From positions 2,356,001-2,420,000 of the forward strand of contig NW_026944390.1 in the NCBI RefSeq assembly GCF_033439725.1: 64,000 nt of DNA, given 5' to 3'. This DNA is from Neurospora tetraspora. Taxonomy: Eukaryota > Ascomycota > Sordariomycetes > Sordariales > Sordariaceae. The position numbers were made by a program, and so were the translations under genes. Position 1 is the stretch's first letter. Each line of letters starts with the position of its first letter. Below, piece after piece: positions 1 to 12,500 of this stretch. The notes under the pieces are model-generated. The model searched no databases. It saw only the letters and a list, made by a program, of their open reading frames with translations, and was not told the DNA's origin.

Positions 1-1194
1 ATATTTTATATATAGAGATATTAAACTTTTTATATAGTTAAATTTCAGTCCTATCCAATTAGAGCTTTCTTTTTCCTTTAGAACCCTTATGTTTCTCATT
101 ATTCTTACCTTCTTAATAAATATCCTTATTATGAACAATCTTATCTTAGCCTTCGCTACTATATTTTTAATTATTATATTTAATACTAATTTTACTAATA
201 CTAAAGGTATTATAATATCTTCCCTTTCTAGTAATAACTTTACGTTTAGTAGTATCGATACTATATCTTCTAACATCCTTATAGACGTTTACATATTTAA
301 ATATACCGTTAGTTATTTCTTTATTAAATTCTAAACGCCTTTATATTATTTAGGACGTATAATTCTAATCGCATTAACGAAGTTAATATATTAGGAGTTG
401 GTAATTTTAATCTCCCTTATTCTTATAGTTTATTTATTATTTATAGCGGTAAATTAAGTTTAAAATTAATTAATTTAATTCTTAGGTTCCTTCATTAAGA
501 TAGCGATAGCTTTATAATATTATTTTTTAATTTTAATTTATTTATCGACGGCTTTATAATTAATTATACTTTTAAAATTCTAGTATTATTCATTAATCTA
601 CTACTCCTCCTTTATAACGCCATTTTATAGTCCGTAACTAATTAACAATTTTATTTAAATATATACGGCCTTATCGCTAGCTACGAATTCTTTCTAATCC
701 TTTTTATTATTAGAGTAGAGTGTAAATTCTAATTTAAAAAGTTACTTATTAATTAAGTCCTCTCCGTTAATAAAGGTATCGAATAGGATTTCGTTTTTAA
801 TACGATATTTAATAAGTACCTCCCAAAATTCAGTAATTTAATTAACGATAATACGGACAGTTATTCTATTATTAAGAAGGATAAACTCCGCTTTAACCTT
901 GTTAATACAAGTTCTAACTATCTTCGTAATAAGATAATAGTTGGGATAAGGCTATTTTAGTATAGTAGGCTTTTCGATAGTATTTTAAAGCTAGTTTTTA
1001 AATATATCGAAGTTATACTTTAACTAGAGTATGGGCTTCCAGCGGATTTAATCATCGCTATCTTTTAAGTAGGTGACGTTCTCTTTAGTATTATTAATAG
1101 GCTTTAAGAGAGACATCGTATTATTCTCGTATTGTTTATTATTAACTCGTAGTGCCAATCGTTGTATTGATAAGGCGCGTATCAGATTATTAAT
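1..1194 (-). mobile_element. RIP-degraded interior of a copia-like LTR retroelement (truncated by window edge)
   Basis: AT-rich DNA with very few CpA or TpG, read on the minus strand from the LTR at 1195-1376. The first bases after the LTR (ATTAATAATCT) are identical to those after the 5' LTR of the copia element at 57573. A minus-strand ATG at 1116 opens a short readable stretch beginning MSLLKPINNTKENVTYLK, then stops appear where Trp or Gln codons would be expected (TGG to TGA/TAG), as RIP produces. This fits the gag start of an element whose remainder lies left of the window. Small open frames in this stretch, such as 89-334 on the plus strand, are byproducts of base composition. Confidence 0.6.
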
Positions 1195-1376
1195 TATTAA
1201 ATTTATTAGTGTGATTTAGTTAATTAATTCTGTATATGTGACTGACTCGAGCGCTCTCCTCCAGAAGGTCAAGGGGTTCTGGGGTTAACCCATATTTGCC
1301 AAGACCTGTAAATTAGGTGGCTGGGACTCTGGCATCTAACCCATATCTGGGTAGAATGCTACCCTGGAATCTGACA
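1195..1376 (-). repeat. LTR (minus strand) of a copia-like element
   Basis: On the minus strand this begins TGTCAGATTCCAGGGT and shares its plan with the LTRs at 57573 and 62914: TGTCAGATTC, AGGGT, AGCCACCT, ATATGGGTTAACCCCAG against ATATCTGGGTTACCCCAG, then CCCCTT and ACCTTCT. The same post-LTR sequence follows. It is clearly related but diverged, so it is a subfamily rather than a copy. The outer part (1240-1376) has normal GC content and the inner 45 bp is AT-rich. The mate LTR lies outside the window, so the target duplication cannot be tested. Confidence 0.7.
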
Positions 1377-2965
1377 CTTTCCCTGTCTGCTCTCTTGTCT
1401 GTCTTCTGGGCGAGGGTCTCTGCCGGAGCATGATTTCACATTTCCGTCAGGTCGGTCGTTCTGTGGAGCGTCCTCCACCCCCAAAACATGGGGAACTGAA
1501 CGAGACGCTCCACAGAGATAAGTCTGGCACCATGATGGTTTTGTGCTAGGTGGTCTCCCTTCCGAGCTCTCACAAGCAGATCCATCATGATCGAACCAGC
1601 CCCCACATGCAAAAAGCCTCAATATCTTCCTCGTATGGGCAAAGCGCCAAACTTTAAACTCAGCTTTATGTGCCAGGCGGGTTTGACGTGATTAGACTGG
1701 GCCGGGGCCCTTGAGATCTGCCGTGTAGCCGTGCCTACGGCGGATGAGGGGGAGACGGCCAAAAACTGGCGAGAACAGTGGTCCTCATGACGCGATTGTG
1801 TCTGTATCGGACGGTCTTGCAAGACAAGGGAGCCCAGACAGGCAGACACACAAAAGCACAAGGTCGTCCACCTCGTCGACGGCTACCGCCCAACACGTGT
1901 ATGGTTCTCTCGAGAAGAAGAGGCTTTCTCGTCGTGACCGCAAAAGGAAGCCCTCAAGTGTCTGTCTCCCAAAAGTGGAACAGCTGTCTTGACCCGCATC
2001 CTGTTGTGCTCCCCTCAACACACTGGCGGGGAGTGACGAGCAGGTCGGGATTGTGATGTGTCGACTTTAATTTTTGACAATTCTGGTCGCCCAACCTGAC
2101 GAGTCAGACTGACCAAATGAGTTTTCTTTGAAGTGGAAGCACAAGCAAAAACAGACGAGAAGCTGAATGTATTGACAGCTAGCTGGGACTTGATGACGCC
2201 CAACTCCCGTTCGATCATGAATCTCATCTCACGGCAATGTGAAAGCTCAGCCACCGTCCTCACCGCCCCCAAGCTCTCTCTCTGATCGGCCTGATTCGTA
2301 ACGTCTCCTCCAGGCAGCTTACACAAAATGTCTTTTGGCATGATGCCGGCTTTGCCCCGGAGAGAAGCCTCGACGTATGCCGGGGGGCTTGACCCTTTTT
2401 ATGCAACGTTAGAAGCCCTCCACGTCGCCATTCAGTCTGTCTTGAGCTTCCAGTTTCAGGCAGAGTCAAGAGGTTCCAAGCCATGCCCAGCCAGCCAGCG
2501 TGTCTTGCTTGCGTTGATCTATGGACAAAAAGGCAAAAGGGCCAAATAGAAGCGGCGCAACATCTTTTACCCCAGGATTGGCGCCAAGATGAAGCACCAA
2601 ACTCCAAAACTATCTCGCAAATGCCCTTTGCCATTTTCACACCAACGCAAGCCTTATCATGGGGTCGGTGTCCGTTTTCCTGCTCGGATTTCCACTTCAC
2701 CCCACCATTTTCTCCATACCCATCCAGAGATTCCCCCGCGGCCCCCCGGATCTGTTTATCAGCCGACCATGCCATCAGAGCATAATACAAAAAGAGCAGA
2801 AGTGATTGACAGCGCGTGTGGAGGAATGTCTGGCTGCGAGCTCGGCCTCGGCTGCACGCCATCCAAAGACTGAGACGACTGCCAGGTGTACCTGTACGGT
2901 CAGTACTTGTCTAGGCGTAATATCGTATAATTTTCCAACAACGAAGTCTGAACCCACAACGTCAA
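1377..2965. other. Ordinary-composition DNA without a recognisable gene
   Basis: The composition is that of normal Neurospora euchromatin between two RIP tracts. The longest open frame (2260-2862, minus, 200 codons) has no recognisable domain, an unnatural Trp/Cys/Arg-rich make-up and no intron signals, so it is not called. Nothing else is visible. Confidence 0.6.
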
Positions 2966-3017
2966 CCCACGTACGAGTGGTCAGATAACACGACCCCATA
3001 CCCAAAGCTTCCTAACC
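2966..3017 (-). repeat. Left copy of a degenerate inverted repeat at the edge of the RIP block
   Basis: Read outward on the minus strand from 3017, this starts GGTTAGGAAGCTTT and continues with GGGTCG and later ACTC and TACGT. It aligns with the outward-reading copy at 19430-19484 (GGTTAGGAAATTTT, GGGTCG, ACTC, TACGT), with many differences being G/A or C/T. Similarity stops on the outer side of both copies. It may be the terminal inverted repeat of a decayed element or a chance remnant of a shared repeat. Confidence 0.4.
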
Positions 3018-3143
3018 CTATAGTCCGTGTATTTACATACAAAATTAATCCGACCCACAAAAGAAAAAGGTTAACACAATTATTACAATACGTATTCGTA
3101 CGGAGTCAATTCAATATATCAAATTAATAATAGTAATTCGAAC

Positions 3144-3390
3144 AAAGTCTGATAATATATCTATAATATATTTAGAATATATTTTAAACCATAAACGAGG
3201 AAATTAAACTTTATAGGCTCATCCGGGTCGTATATACAAAAGTCCCCCCGTAGAGAAACAACCTCACTCGCTCGCCCAAAATTCCCCCGTAGAAAAATAT
3301 AAAGTCCGATAATATATTTATAATATATTTAAGATATATTTTAAATTATAAAATAAAGAAGGAGTAAATTCCGTAAGCTTATCCGGATAG
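3144..3390. repeat. Direct repeat of about 88 bp, two copies
   Basis: Copy 1 (3144-3230) and copy 2 (3301-3390) share AAAGTC(T/C)GATAATATAT, TATAATATATTTA, ATATATTTTAAA and end in CTCATCCGGGT or CTTATCCGGAT. Differences are mostly C/T or G/A. Between them lie two degenerate CCCCCGTAGA(G)AAA motifs (about 3245 and 3282). Confidence 0.7.
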
Positions 3391-3734
3391 CAGCAGAATT
3401 CGTACTAAATAGTATAACTCTGGCCTTTACCGCCCTACTTAAGACAGTAAGGAAGAAGACCTATAATAAATCAATAATTAATAAAAGATTTATTAAAAAT
3501 ATATTTAAAGTGAAATTTATGAATACGCTTAAACTCTTTACATACCACGCAAATAAATTTAATAGAGGAAACAATATTATTACGCTTTTTATATATTCTT
3601 TTATTAATTAGGTATTAACTTAAATATTAATTAAATTAATTAAAAATAAATAAAGGATATATTAGGAATAGATCAATAATTTATTTAGAATATTTACATT
3701 ACTATTCTTCTAAAAGGGGACTTCTATAAGACTG

Positions 3735-3945
3735 TCTTCCTCCGTATCCGCCTCCTCCTTACTCCTTTTCTCCTATACTTCTTACTATTCCTCCTCCTAT
3801 ACCTCCTACTACTCCTCCTTCTATACTTCCTCTTACTCCTCCTCCTACTCTTCCTCTTACTCCTCCTCCTATACTTCCTACTACTCCTCCTCCTACTCCT
3901 CCTTCTATTCTTCTTCTTATACCTCCTACTACTCCTCCTTCTCAA
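3735..3945 (-). repeat. Low-complexity (GAG/GAA/TAG/TAA)n remnant of an acidic/Gln-rich coding repeat
   Basis: The plus strand is a run of TCC, TAC, TTC and TTA trinucleotides. On the minus strand one phase reads GAG/GAA (Glu) interrupted by TAG and TAA. Since RIP turns CAG and CAA into TAG and TAA, the ancestral reading was probably a Glu/Gln-rich protein segment. The Arg-rich 73-codon frame in another phase (3724-3945) is a product of this repeat and is not a gene. Confidence 0.6.
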
Positions 3946-6267
3946 TTAATAGTAAATCTAATAAATCCAATTCTTTATTAATAACCGCTACCTTACGTTT
4001 CTTAGGAATAACTGGCTATAAAGTCCTATTAAAGATAGGGACGGTTATGGCCTAACTAAAGGTTATAAAGGCTATAAAATCCTTATACTATCCTAAGTTT
4101 ATCCGTAATTAATTTCAAATTATTTAAAAATTAATTAAGGATAAATTATATACTAATAATAACTATATAAACCTTAACCTTAATACCTCAGACTAAAACG
4201 TTAGGCAAATACTCTTTAAAAATATCGTAAACACCCTTTAAATATTTAATAAAATGGCTATAGATAGTAAATATAATCTAAATAAGTTAAAGATTAATTA
4301 TTAATTTGATACTAATAATTTTCAAATATTATTTATATCGAAACTATATTAAATATCCGCGCTATTATAATCCGGCTCAAACTCTTTCCAATGGTAAAAA
4401 ATCTTACTAGGGGCGACCATATATACGCCCTATAAAGTAATTAGCAAAGATAAATTAAAAATAAATTAAAGATAAATTAATAATCGGTTTTAATACTTAT
4501 ATATTTATTAATTTCTAAAGGGGGTACTACGGCCTAGCGCTTACCCTTATCTTCGGATTTAATAGGTTTCTAATCGCTATCTAAATATTCTTTATATATA
4601 TTAAAAGATTATAAATTTACAATAAGCGGGTACTATTATAAAAATAAATCGTTAATAAATCTCTAATTAATTTTAATAGATTTCGGAAGAGCGGCGGGGG
4701 GTAAATAGGGGTAAATGAATAAATATTTAAATAGTTGAAGAAGGATTAGGGAAAAGAAATTTGAAAAAAAAAAAAGATTTTAATTAATATAACGATTATT
4801 CCTCTCCCTAAACTAATAAATACGAATACGTCATTATGCTATTTGCATCATACTATACGTATCTACTAAGAGGAGTAAAATATCGAATGAAATTTATAAT
4901 ATAAATTAATTTCGGATAAAACCGGGATAAATGTAATCTTATTCGCTCAACTACTTATGCTAGCTTTAATTTCTTAAAATAACATTATTTAAACTTTATA
5001 TAGACTCGGTTAGCGATTATATTATAAGAATTAGTACTATAGTATAATTAGTATTTATACGGGTAATATTTTTAAAAGGCTATTAATTCGAATTATATAT
5101 TATATTTTTTGTATTTAAAAATAAGATTATAAAACATATTATAAATTCAAATATACTAAAATACTACATATTAAAATAATAAATAGTAAAATAATTACCG
5201 GTAAATATTTATTTATGGAGAAAGTTCTAATATATAAGTTTTAAATTTAATATAATTCCTTATATAGAAATATTAAATACCTAGCCTCTATTTATATATA
5301 CGAAATAAAAAAAATTACTTAATATAAAGCACGTATTACTAATGCATGAAAACTAACGGACGGGCAGGAATATAAGACCCGGTTATTATCTTATAGTATA
5401 CGAACAAATATAAATAGAATTTAATATTAAATTCGAATATCGAACGAATTTATTAATAAATCGGTTAAATTATAATATAATAAGAATAGAATCCAACTAT
5501 TATTTATAAAAGTAGGACGAAGCATTAATAAATTCCTCTTTTACGTTCTAATTTTAATTTTAAAACTAAATAGAAAGGAATAATTATATAGTACAGAATT
5601 CTATAGGTAAAATCGAATATAATTTAATGAAAAAGGTATTTATTTAATATTATAATTAAATATTAATAATTATTCTAACCCCGTTATCAAATTATGTATC
5701 CTTTATCGGATAAATTCGTAACCTAATTCTAATTATAGAAACTCTTATATATTCTCGCCTATTACGTCCGTTACTTTTTCTATAATACCTAATAATTTAC
5801 TATATTTATTTTTAATTATCTTTTAAATACTTACTAACCTCTTATTAAATTTATAAAAACCCTTTTGAGTAATTACTGTCAAATCTTTAATCGCATTTAT
5901 AATTCTATCGTCCCGCCGTTTTTCTAAAATAATTCTATCCCAAACGGCTTTATTTACTATTCTCCGTACTTATTAAAATATATTAATAAAAAAACTTTCG
6001 AAAACCTATATTCATATTAACGTATCGGCATAATTAATAACTATTTATATTACAAACTATATAATAATATAATAAATATTACAATTAACTAATTTAAATT
6101 CCAATATTAAATTATTAAACTAAGGTAAATTACTACATATAAATTAACCGTTTAAGAGGGATTTCTCTGTAGAAAAAGAAAGTAATTACCTTAATTTACT
6201 TTCGTTATTTACAAACCTATTTAAGTAGCCTTAAATTAATAAGTAAGCCCTTTTAATTAAGTTCGAA

Positions 6268-6459
6268 GTAGCCGAAGAAGCTTATTTTACTTTTAAAGAA
6301 GAGGCCCGTTTTGTTATTTAAATAAATAAAGAAAATATTTATTTTATTATTAAGGTAACCGAAGAAGATATTCGTTATCCTATTAAGGTAACCAAAAAAA
6401 AAATTCGTTTTATTGCTAAAGTAGCTAAAGAAAATGTTCGTTTTATTATTAAGGTAGTT
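6268..6459 (+). repeat. 33 bp (11-codon) tandem repeat surviving in RIP DNA
   Basis: Four clean in-phase units lie at 6328-6360, 6361-6393, 6394-6426 and 6427-6459, with two more degraded units upstream (6268-6327). Each translates to a variant of (K/E)EN(I/V)RFIIKV(T/A/V). Because the period is a multiple of three and the phase is kept, this was probably a repeated segment of a transposon protein. One stop has appeared in the upstream units. No family is recognised. Confidence 0.65.
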
Positions 6460-7389
6460 AGGGAATAGTAAAATAATTTATAAATCTCAGCGAACTTTTT
6501 TATATATAATTAGGGCAATTCTATTAATTATACAAAGTTCTTCACGCTTACTACCCTTTTAATAAGGACTCTTTACGCGATTTTCTCTAAAACCGTTAAA
6601 TTTAATATAAATAAGACGGAAACCCTAAAATTCGTAAAGAGGCGTTTTGACGTCATTATTTCGTTAAGGAAATATACTATATATAAGGGTGTTAGATATA
6701 AGGTATGTAGGACTAATAGCTCTTTATATAATATACTAAAATATTTCGGAATTGAAAAAAAATATATCTAAATATATAAGATATTTAGGAAAAAAATTTA
6801 ATATAATACTTATAAGTTTAATATAGATAATTTAGTAGGCGCTAATACGCTACTTATTTAATTTAATTTGAAAAATTACGTTAAAGATAGGTATAAGACC
6901 TTTTTGAGCTATTAAGAAGGTTATAATAATAGTCCGGTTTAATAGGTAATATTAGTTTTTTTAGCCTTTATTTGCTCTTTTTTTTTATTATCTTGTTAGT
7001 CGGTTATAGATAATAATTGTAATTCTGATAAGGGTTATTCGTTCGGAGTTTTAATAATAGTATTAAATAAGGAATATATTTACTTACTTTTAATATTAAA
7101 GTTTCTATACTATTTTCGATATTAGTAGTAATAGCTTTTTATATTTATTTCTACGTAGGTAAGGCCTTTATAACTTCTTTTTCTACTTGCATTTTATATT
7201 ATAATTTTATTTATATAATTAATAACTGAGGGTTATATATAATAGTTTTGACGCTATTTTATATTTTGTTATCGTATATTATATTGTTCATTCGATTTTA
7301 TAATATTATTTACGGGTATTATAATTAGTAGTAAATCAGTTACGGTAATAATTAATATTAACGGAGCTTATTTTAATAGTACTCAATTT

Positions 7390-7860
7390 ATTATTTTTCT
7401 ATAGAGCAATAAACTTTGAATATTAGTTTAAATATTAGTAGTATTTTTAATCTCGTTTTTATTTTATTATATCTATATTTTAATTTGAATAAACTTTATT
7501 ATATATTAATTATAGTATTATTATCGATTATTTTCCCCTAATCCTTCCAAATTAATACCCTACCTATCATTCTTCCATAGAGAAATAAATTCTTTATATT
7601 AGTAGTATTTTTTCGTTCTCATTTTATTATATTAGTAATTTAATTTATATAAGCCTTATTATATATTAATTGTAGTATTACTATTAATTATTATCCCTAA
7701 TCTTCCTAGTACTTTATTTACCGTTTCTCTATAGAGAAATAAATTTTGCGTACTAATAGTACTTTTTTTATTCTTATTTTCCTTCATTATTTTAAAAATT
7801 TTATTTAAATAAACCTTATTTTATATCAATTATAATATTATTATTGATTATTTATAAGTA
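7390..7860. repeat. Tandem repeat, three degenerate units of about 155-175 bp
   Basis: Each unit starts at a palindromic core (7395, 7571 and 7724; best copy TTTCTCTATAGAGAAA at 7724-7739), followed by TAAA(C/T)TTT, ATTAGTAGTA(T)TTTTT or a variant, and closing with TTATATATTAATT(A/G)TAGTATTA and TATTATC/TTATCCC. The units differ mostly by transitions. Confidence 0.7.
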
Positions 7861-9114
7861 GTTTTTATTTTTAATAGAGGGTTCCGAAATAGATTTTTAT
7901 TTTCGAAGTTGAATTTATATTTTATATTTTCAACGTAAAATAAGTTCCTTCGTCTTTATTTTATTTTATTTCATTAATTGTAGTTTTTATATAGGTTAAT
8001 TATATTAATATATTTATTTTAATTTTTATAAGCTAATTAAATTGGATTCGTAAGCCCGGAATGTATTAGGTAATTGAGTAAACTATCGATTTTTTTCTTA
8101 TTTGGGTTTTCGATAGCTTTAATAGTATTAGGCTGTCCTTAGGCGTGGGGCGCGGGATAACTTCGTTTGTAATGTATTTGGCGAATATGAGATTATTTAG
8201 TTAAGTTATTTATTTATTCAGTTTAATTTGGCTGCTTATTGTTTTCGGTTTATTATTTGAATTTATTCATCATTTTGGTTATAGGCTTCTACTATTTTTA
8301 TTATTCCCTTGGGTGGGCGCCTTCCGATATTAGGACCAGAAATACGTATATATCCGGTTTAGGCTATTAGGTTAGTTGATTTGTTATATTCGAAGCGTTT
8401 CGTTATATATTGGTATTCTTTATATATTGTTCGCAGTATAATGATTTTCTATTTTGTAAAGGAATATAAATTTTAGCGTTAGTACTTAGGCGGGTTTATA
8501 TTATTATAAAGTCTTACCAATTATTCGCTTTATATAATTGTAATTGAATAGCCTACGCGTAAATAGGTAATATATAGTATAATATAGCTTTATAGTATAT
8601 TAATAATTAATTGAATATTTATAGGGCGAGATGTTAAGTTGTAATAATTTTATATTTTAAAATTATTTTAAGTATTATTATATATTAGAATGTTTATATT
8701 ATATATATTACTAACCTGCCGCTTCTCTAGCGGTTATTTTGTTATATATATATAGTATAGATTTATAAAACGCTTAAGAACGTAATACTTTAGGGGTTAC
8801 TATATAGATTAATTGGGTAGACCTTAATATCGTCGTTATTCGTGCTAAATTAATAAATGAATTTAAAAATATATAGTTAGAATTAATTATATAGTTAGAA
8901 TTAGCTAGGTTAATCGGAATTTAATCCTTTATTTATACCGGAATAATACATAAATAAATCGGGAAAATATCATACTTTTATTATTACACTCTTATTATAT
9001 TTAATAGTTTTAGCGAGTTTTTGTTAAATATTCTTATATTTTTTTCTATTCGCTTAGTAGGTCTTTCTTTATTCGCTATTTATTCCTCTATATTTTATCG
9101 ATATTTAATATTCG

Positions 9115-9505
9115 TACTTATTTTACTATATTACCTCCTCTATTAATATGTTTCTTAAATACGATTTATAGTTACCGTTTATTCTTAATTTTTATATTAA
9201 ATTTTAATTACTCTATTAGTCGTAGGTTTAATTTATAGATAAATTAGGATTTATAACCCTATAAACGTGCTTTTCAGTTAAACTTTATTTATTTTATTAA
9301 TTTTCTATACTTATTTTATTATATTATTTCTTTACTATATCGTTTCTTCTATTTTTCTTCCCTCAAGTATAATTTATAGCTACCGTTTATTCTTAATTCT
9401 TACGCTAAACTTTAATTGCTTTATGAGTTATGGGCTTAGTTTGTAGATAAATCAAGATTCATAATCCTATAGACGTATTTTTTGGCTAAACTTTATTTAT
9501 TTTAT
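9115..9505. repeat. Tandem duplication, two units of about 195 bp
   Basis: The units start at TACTTATTTTACTATATTA (9115) and TACTTATTTTATTATATTA (9308). Shared blocks include TTTATAG(T/C)TACCGTTTATTC, AATT(T/C)TTA, ATTCATAA or GATTTATAA with CCCTATA(A/G)ACGT, and AAACTTTATTTATTTTATTAATT. The differences are largely C/T or G/A. Confidence 0.7.
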
Positions 9506-12500
9506 TAATTGTAACCTTCGTTATAGATAAGTTAGGTAAAAACGAGCGGTGTTATTAATATAATATTCTTAATATATTATTTTTAGTAAAAAAAGAAACT
9601 AATTAGGTAGATAACCCAACGTAATCGATAATAAGTATATAATAATTACGTACGAAATATAATATTTTTAACCTATACGTTATATTGGATTCTATTAATT
9701 AACCGAAGATTCGATTATTTTAATTATAGCGTGGCCACTACCGTTGGTATAGCCCGTAAAGAACGCCGATAAGAATGTTAGATATAGTAAAGAATCCGGA
9801 TAGTTATTATAAAAGAAGAAGTATAGTATAGAAAAAGTAATAGAATAGAATAACGCGGTAATATAATTAATAATAGAATATTAGGAATTCCCTCTATTTA
9901 TGTTTCCTAAGGTACATACTTTTTTATAAGCCCGATTCATAATACCTTATTTTATAATTTATATTAACTCATTAAATATAAATAGAAATATTTACCTTTA
10001 ACGCTAAATAATTAAATTCTCCTTTTTATACTTACGTATTAAAACCCTATATTATCCAATATTATATTTTATATTAAATACATTTAATTAATTCGCGAAG
10101 ACTATTTACTTATTCTTATTGAATTATTTAAGTAGTAATTTATTATAAGTCTTTTTACATTCGCTGTCTTAGAAGTTTCGACCTTTAAAATTTGGGCGGC
10201 TGTTCTTACTATTCTATTCCTTGATTAGAAAGACCTTGCTAAAAATATTTATTAGTCAGAGTATTTTTAATTATATTTTAAACCGGGCGTTTTTAATTTA
10301 TTATTGCCCAATTATTAGTAATACGAAAGAAAATCTAACCCCCTAATGCTACATTTTTAATTATAGTTTAAGGAATATTAAATGAATTAAATTACTGAAT
10401 ATATACTTATTGCTTTTACCGATTAATCGATGGCCGCTTAAACATTATATTTAAATTTACGTTGGCTTTATTATATTATATAATTCGAGGTTGATATTAA
10501 TTATAGCCTTAGATGGCGTAAAGATATAAAAGAATTCGATAACTTATTGAGATTGTATTTGTTACGCTTATATTATTCTTTAATTACTTTAAAAACTTTT
10601 TTCCTATACGATTACTATTAATTAGGGAATTAATTATTATATGAGAATTTATTAGATTTAATAAAGAAATTCTTAATTAACGTTAAAAAAAATTAGTTTA
10701 AAGAAATGAGAATTACGATAGGGATTAGTAGCTTCTTGATTATTCTTATATATTGTGTATATACAACTAGTTCAAGGAAAATACGCTTTATATCCAAAGG
10801 GAATTAATTATAATAAGGATATACTTCTATTATAATTTCTATTAGAAATATTATTAAACAATCTAAGCCCAGAAGGGCGATTTTAAATAATTAAACCCTA
10901 TTATTCGTCCCAATATAACGGGGTATTAATTATTAAAATTTTAATTAAATTAGGTGAAAATATATATTAAACCTTTATCGAAATTCTATTTAATCAGTAT
11001 TTTAACAGTTTTTATACCGAATTTCGTAGCGATTTCATTATCGTCATCGCTAATAATATTACTATTAGCGGGGAACCCTAAATTATAATTTAGGAAATTC
11101 TACATTTATATTACTAGAATATTTATAACTTTATTATAAATACTGAAGAGCTTCTAAATATAATAATCCTAAGTAAAATACTACATAACGCGAATATGCG
11201 TTATCTTTAATCCCTTGAGGCCTACTTTATTACCGTCACTATCGTTATTTATAATAATTGTATTAATGTAAATCTATTTTAATATCCCGTCGGTTAAAAT
11301 CGATATTATATTGGTAAAATATTAATATCCAAATCTTACGTGCTTAATTATTATTAATAAAATAATTGCCGAACGGTAAATTATAAGGCTGTTCAATAGT
11401 ATAACTATAATAATCATTCTGCAAAATAACTAAATATATTTACAACCGGAAATAATATTAGTAATATCCGCCAATACTACCGCGCTGGTATCCGTAATAA
11501 GAATTTAAATACGGTCTAAAAAGGCCTACCATTTAAACCTATATTCCTATTCGATCTTTCGTAAAGATATAAATATATAATATAAAATATTATTATAAAA
11601 TTAATAGCCGCAAGTCCTAACGGAATAATTAAAACTTTCTAATTATATTAGAAATTATTTTTCTATAATATTAAAAATTATAATAGGAATACCGACGTTA
11701 TCCTAAATTATTTTAATAAAAGTATGTAAATTAGTAATATAATTTAAGAGAGGCGTTGTTAATACGAAAATAATAGTATATTTAAATATAAATTTAATTT
11801 ACCGCTATATTACGGAATTTCGGTTTCGTAAGAATTATATTTTATTATAAATAACTTAATAGAATTTAATACCTTTTACTCTAATTATCTATAATTTAAA
11901 GTAAAATTAGATTTATTCTTTAATCCTATTATCCGAAATAGGGTTTTTATATACGTTAATTTAAAATAATTTCGATATAACGTATTATTTTTCTATAAGG
12001 AAATTTATTCGTCTATATTCCCTATTTTATTAATTTCCTTCTTAACCAAATACGCTTCTAATAAATTGTTGTCAATATCTTTATTTTTCTCAAAACTAAA
12101 TTAAATAACGGTTTTAAAAATACCTTTCTTTACAATAACTTTTTTTAAACCTTTCTTAATAATACCTTTCCTTATACTGGCTTTTTTAATTACAGCCTTT
12201 TCAATAAATTTACCGGATTAAATAAATATATTAATAGGGATTACGCTGCGTAATTCGTACGAATCTCCTAATTTTCTATTATCTTTCTATATATATTTAT
12301 CTACCTAGCGGTAGTAATACGTTAGGATAGCCGCTAAAATAATAATACGCGCCGTTTTAATAGCGTTTTAATTAATAATTATATTTTATATAAATTCGTT
12401 GAATTCTATTTAAATAAGTATTACTTATACCTATTAGTCTCTTACGTTTATAATTACTCTATAGCTGTAAAAATATTTAAAAGTTAACGTATCGCCGAAT

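Noticed and set aside
2260-2862. 200-codon minus-strand open frame
   Set aside because: No domain, unusual Trp/Cys/Arg-rich make-up, isolated between RIP tracts and without gene signals.
3724-3945. Arg/Ser/Tyr-rich 73-codon frame
   Set aside because: Translation of a low-complexity pyrimidine repeat; the informative phase is the Glu/stop one.
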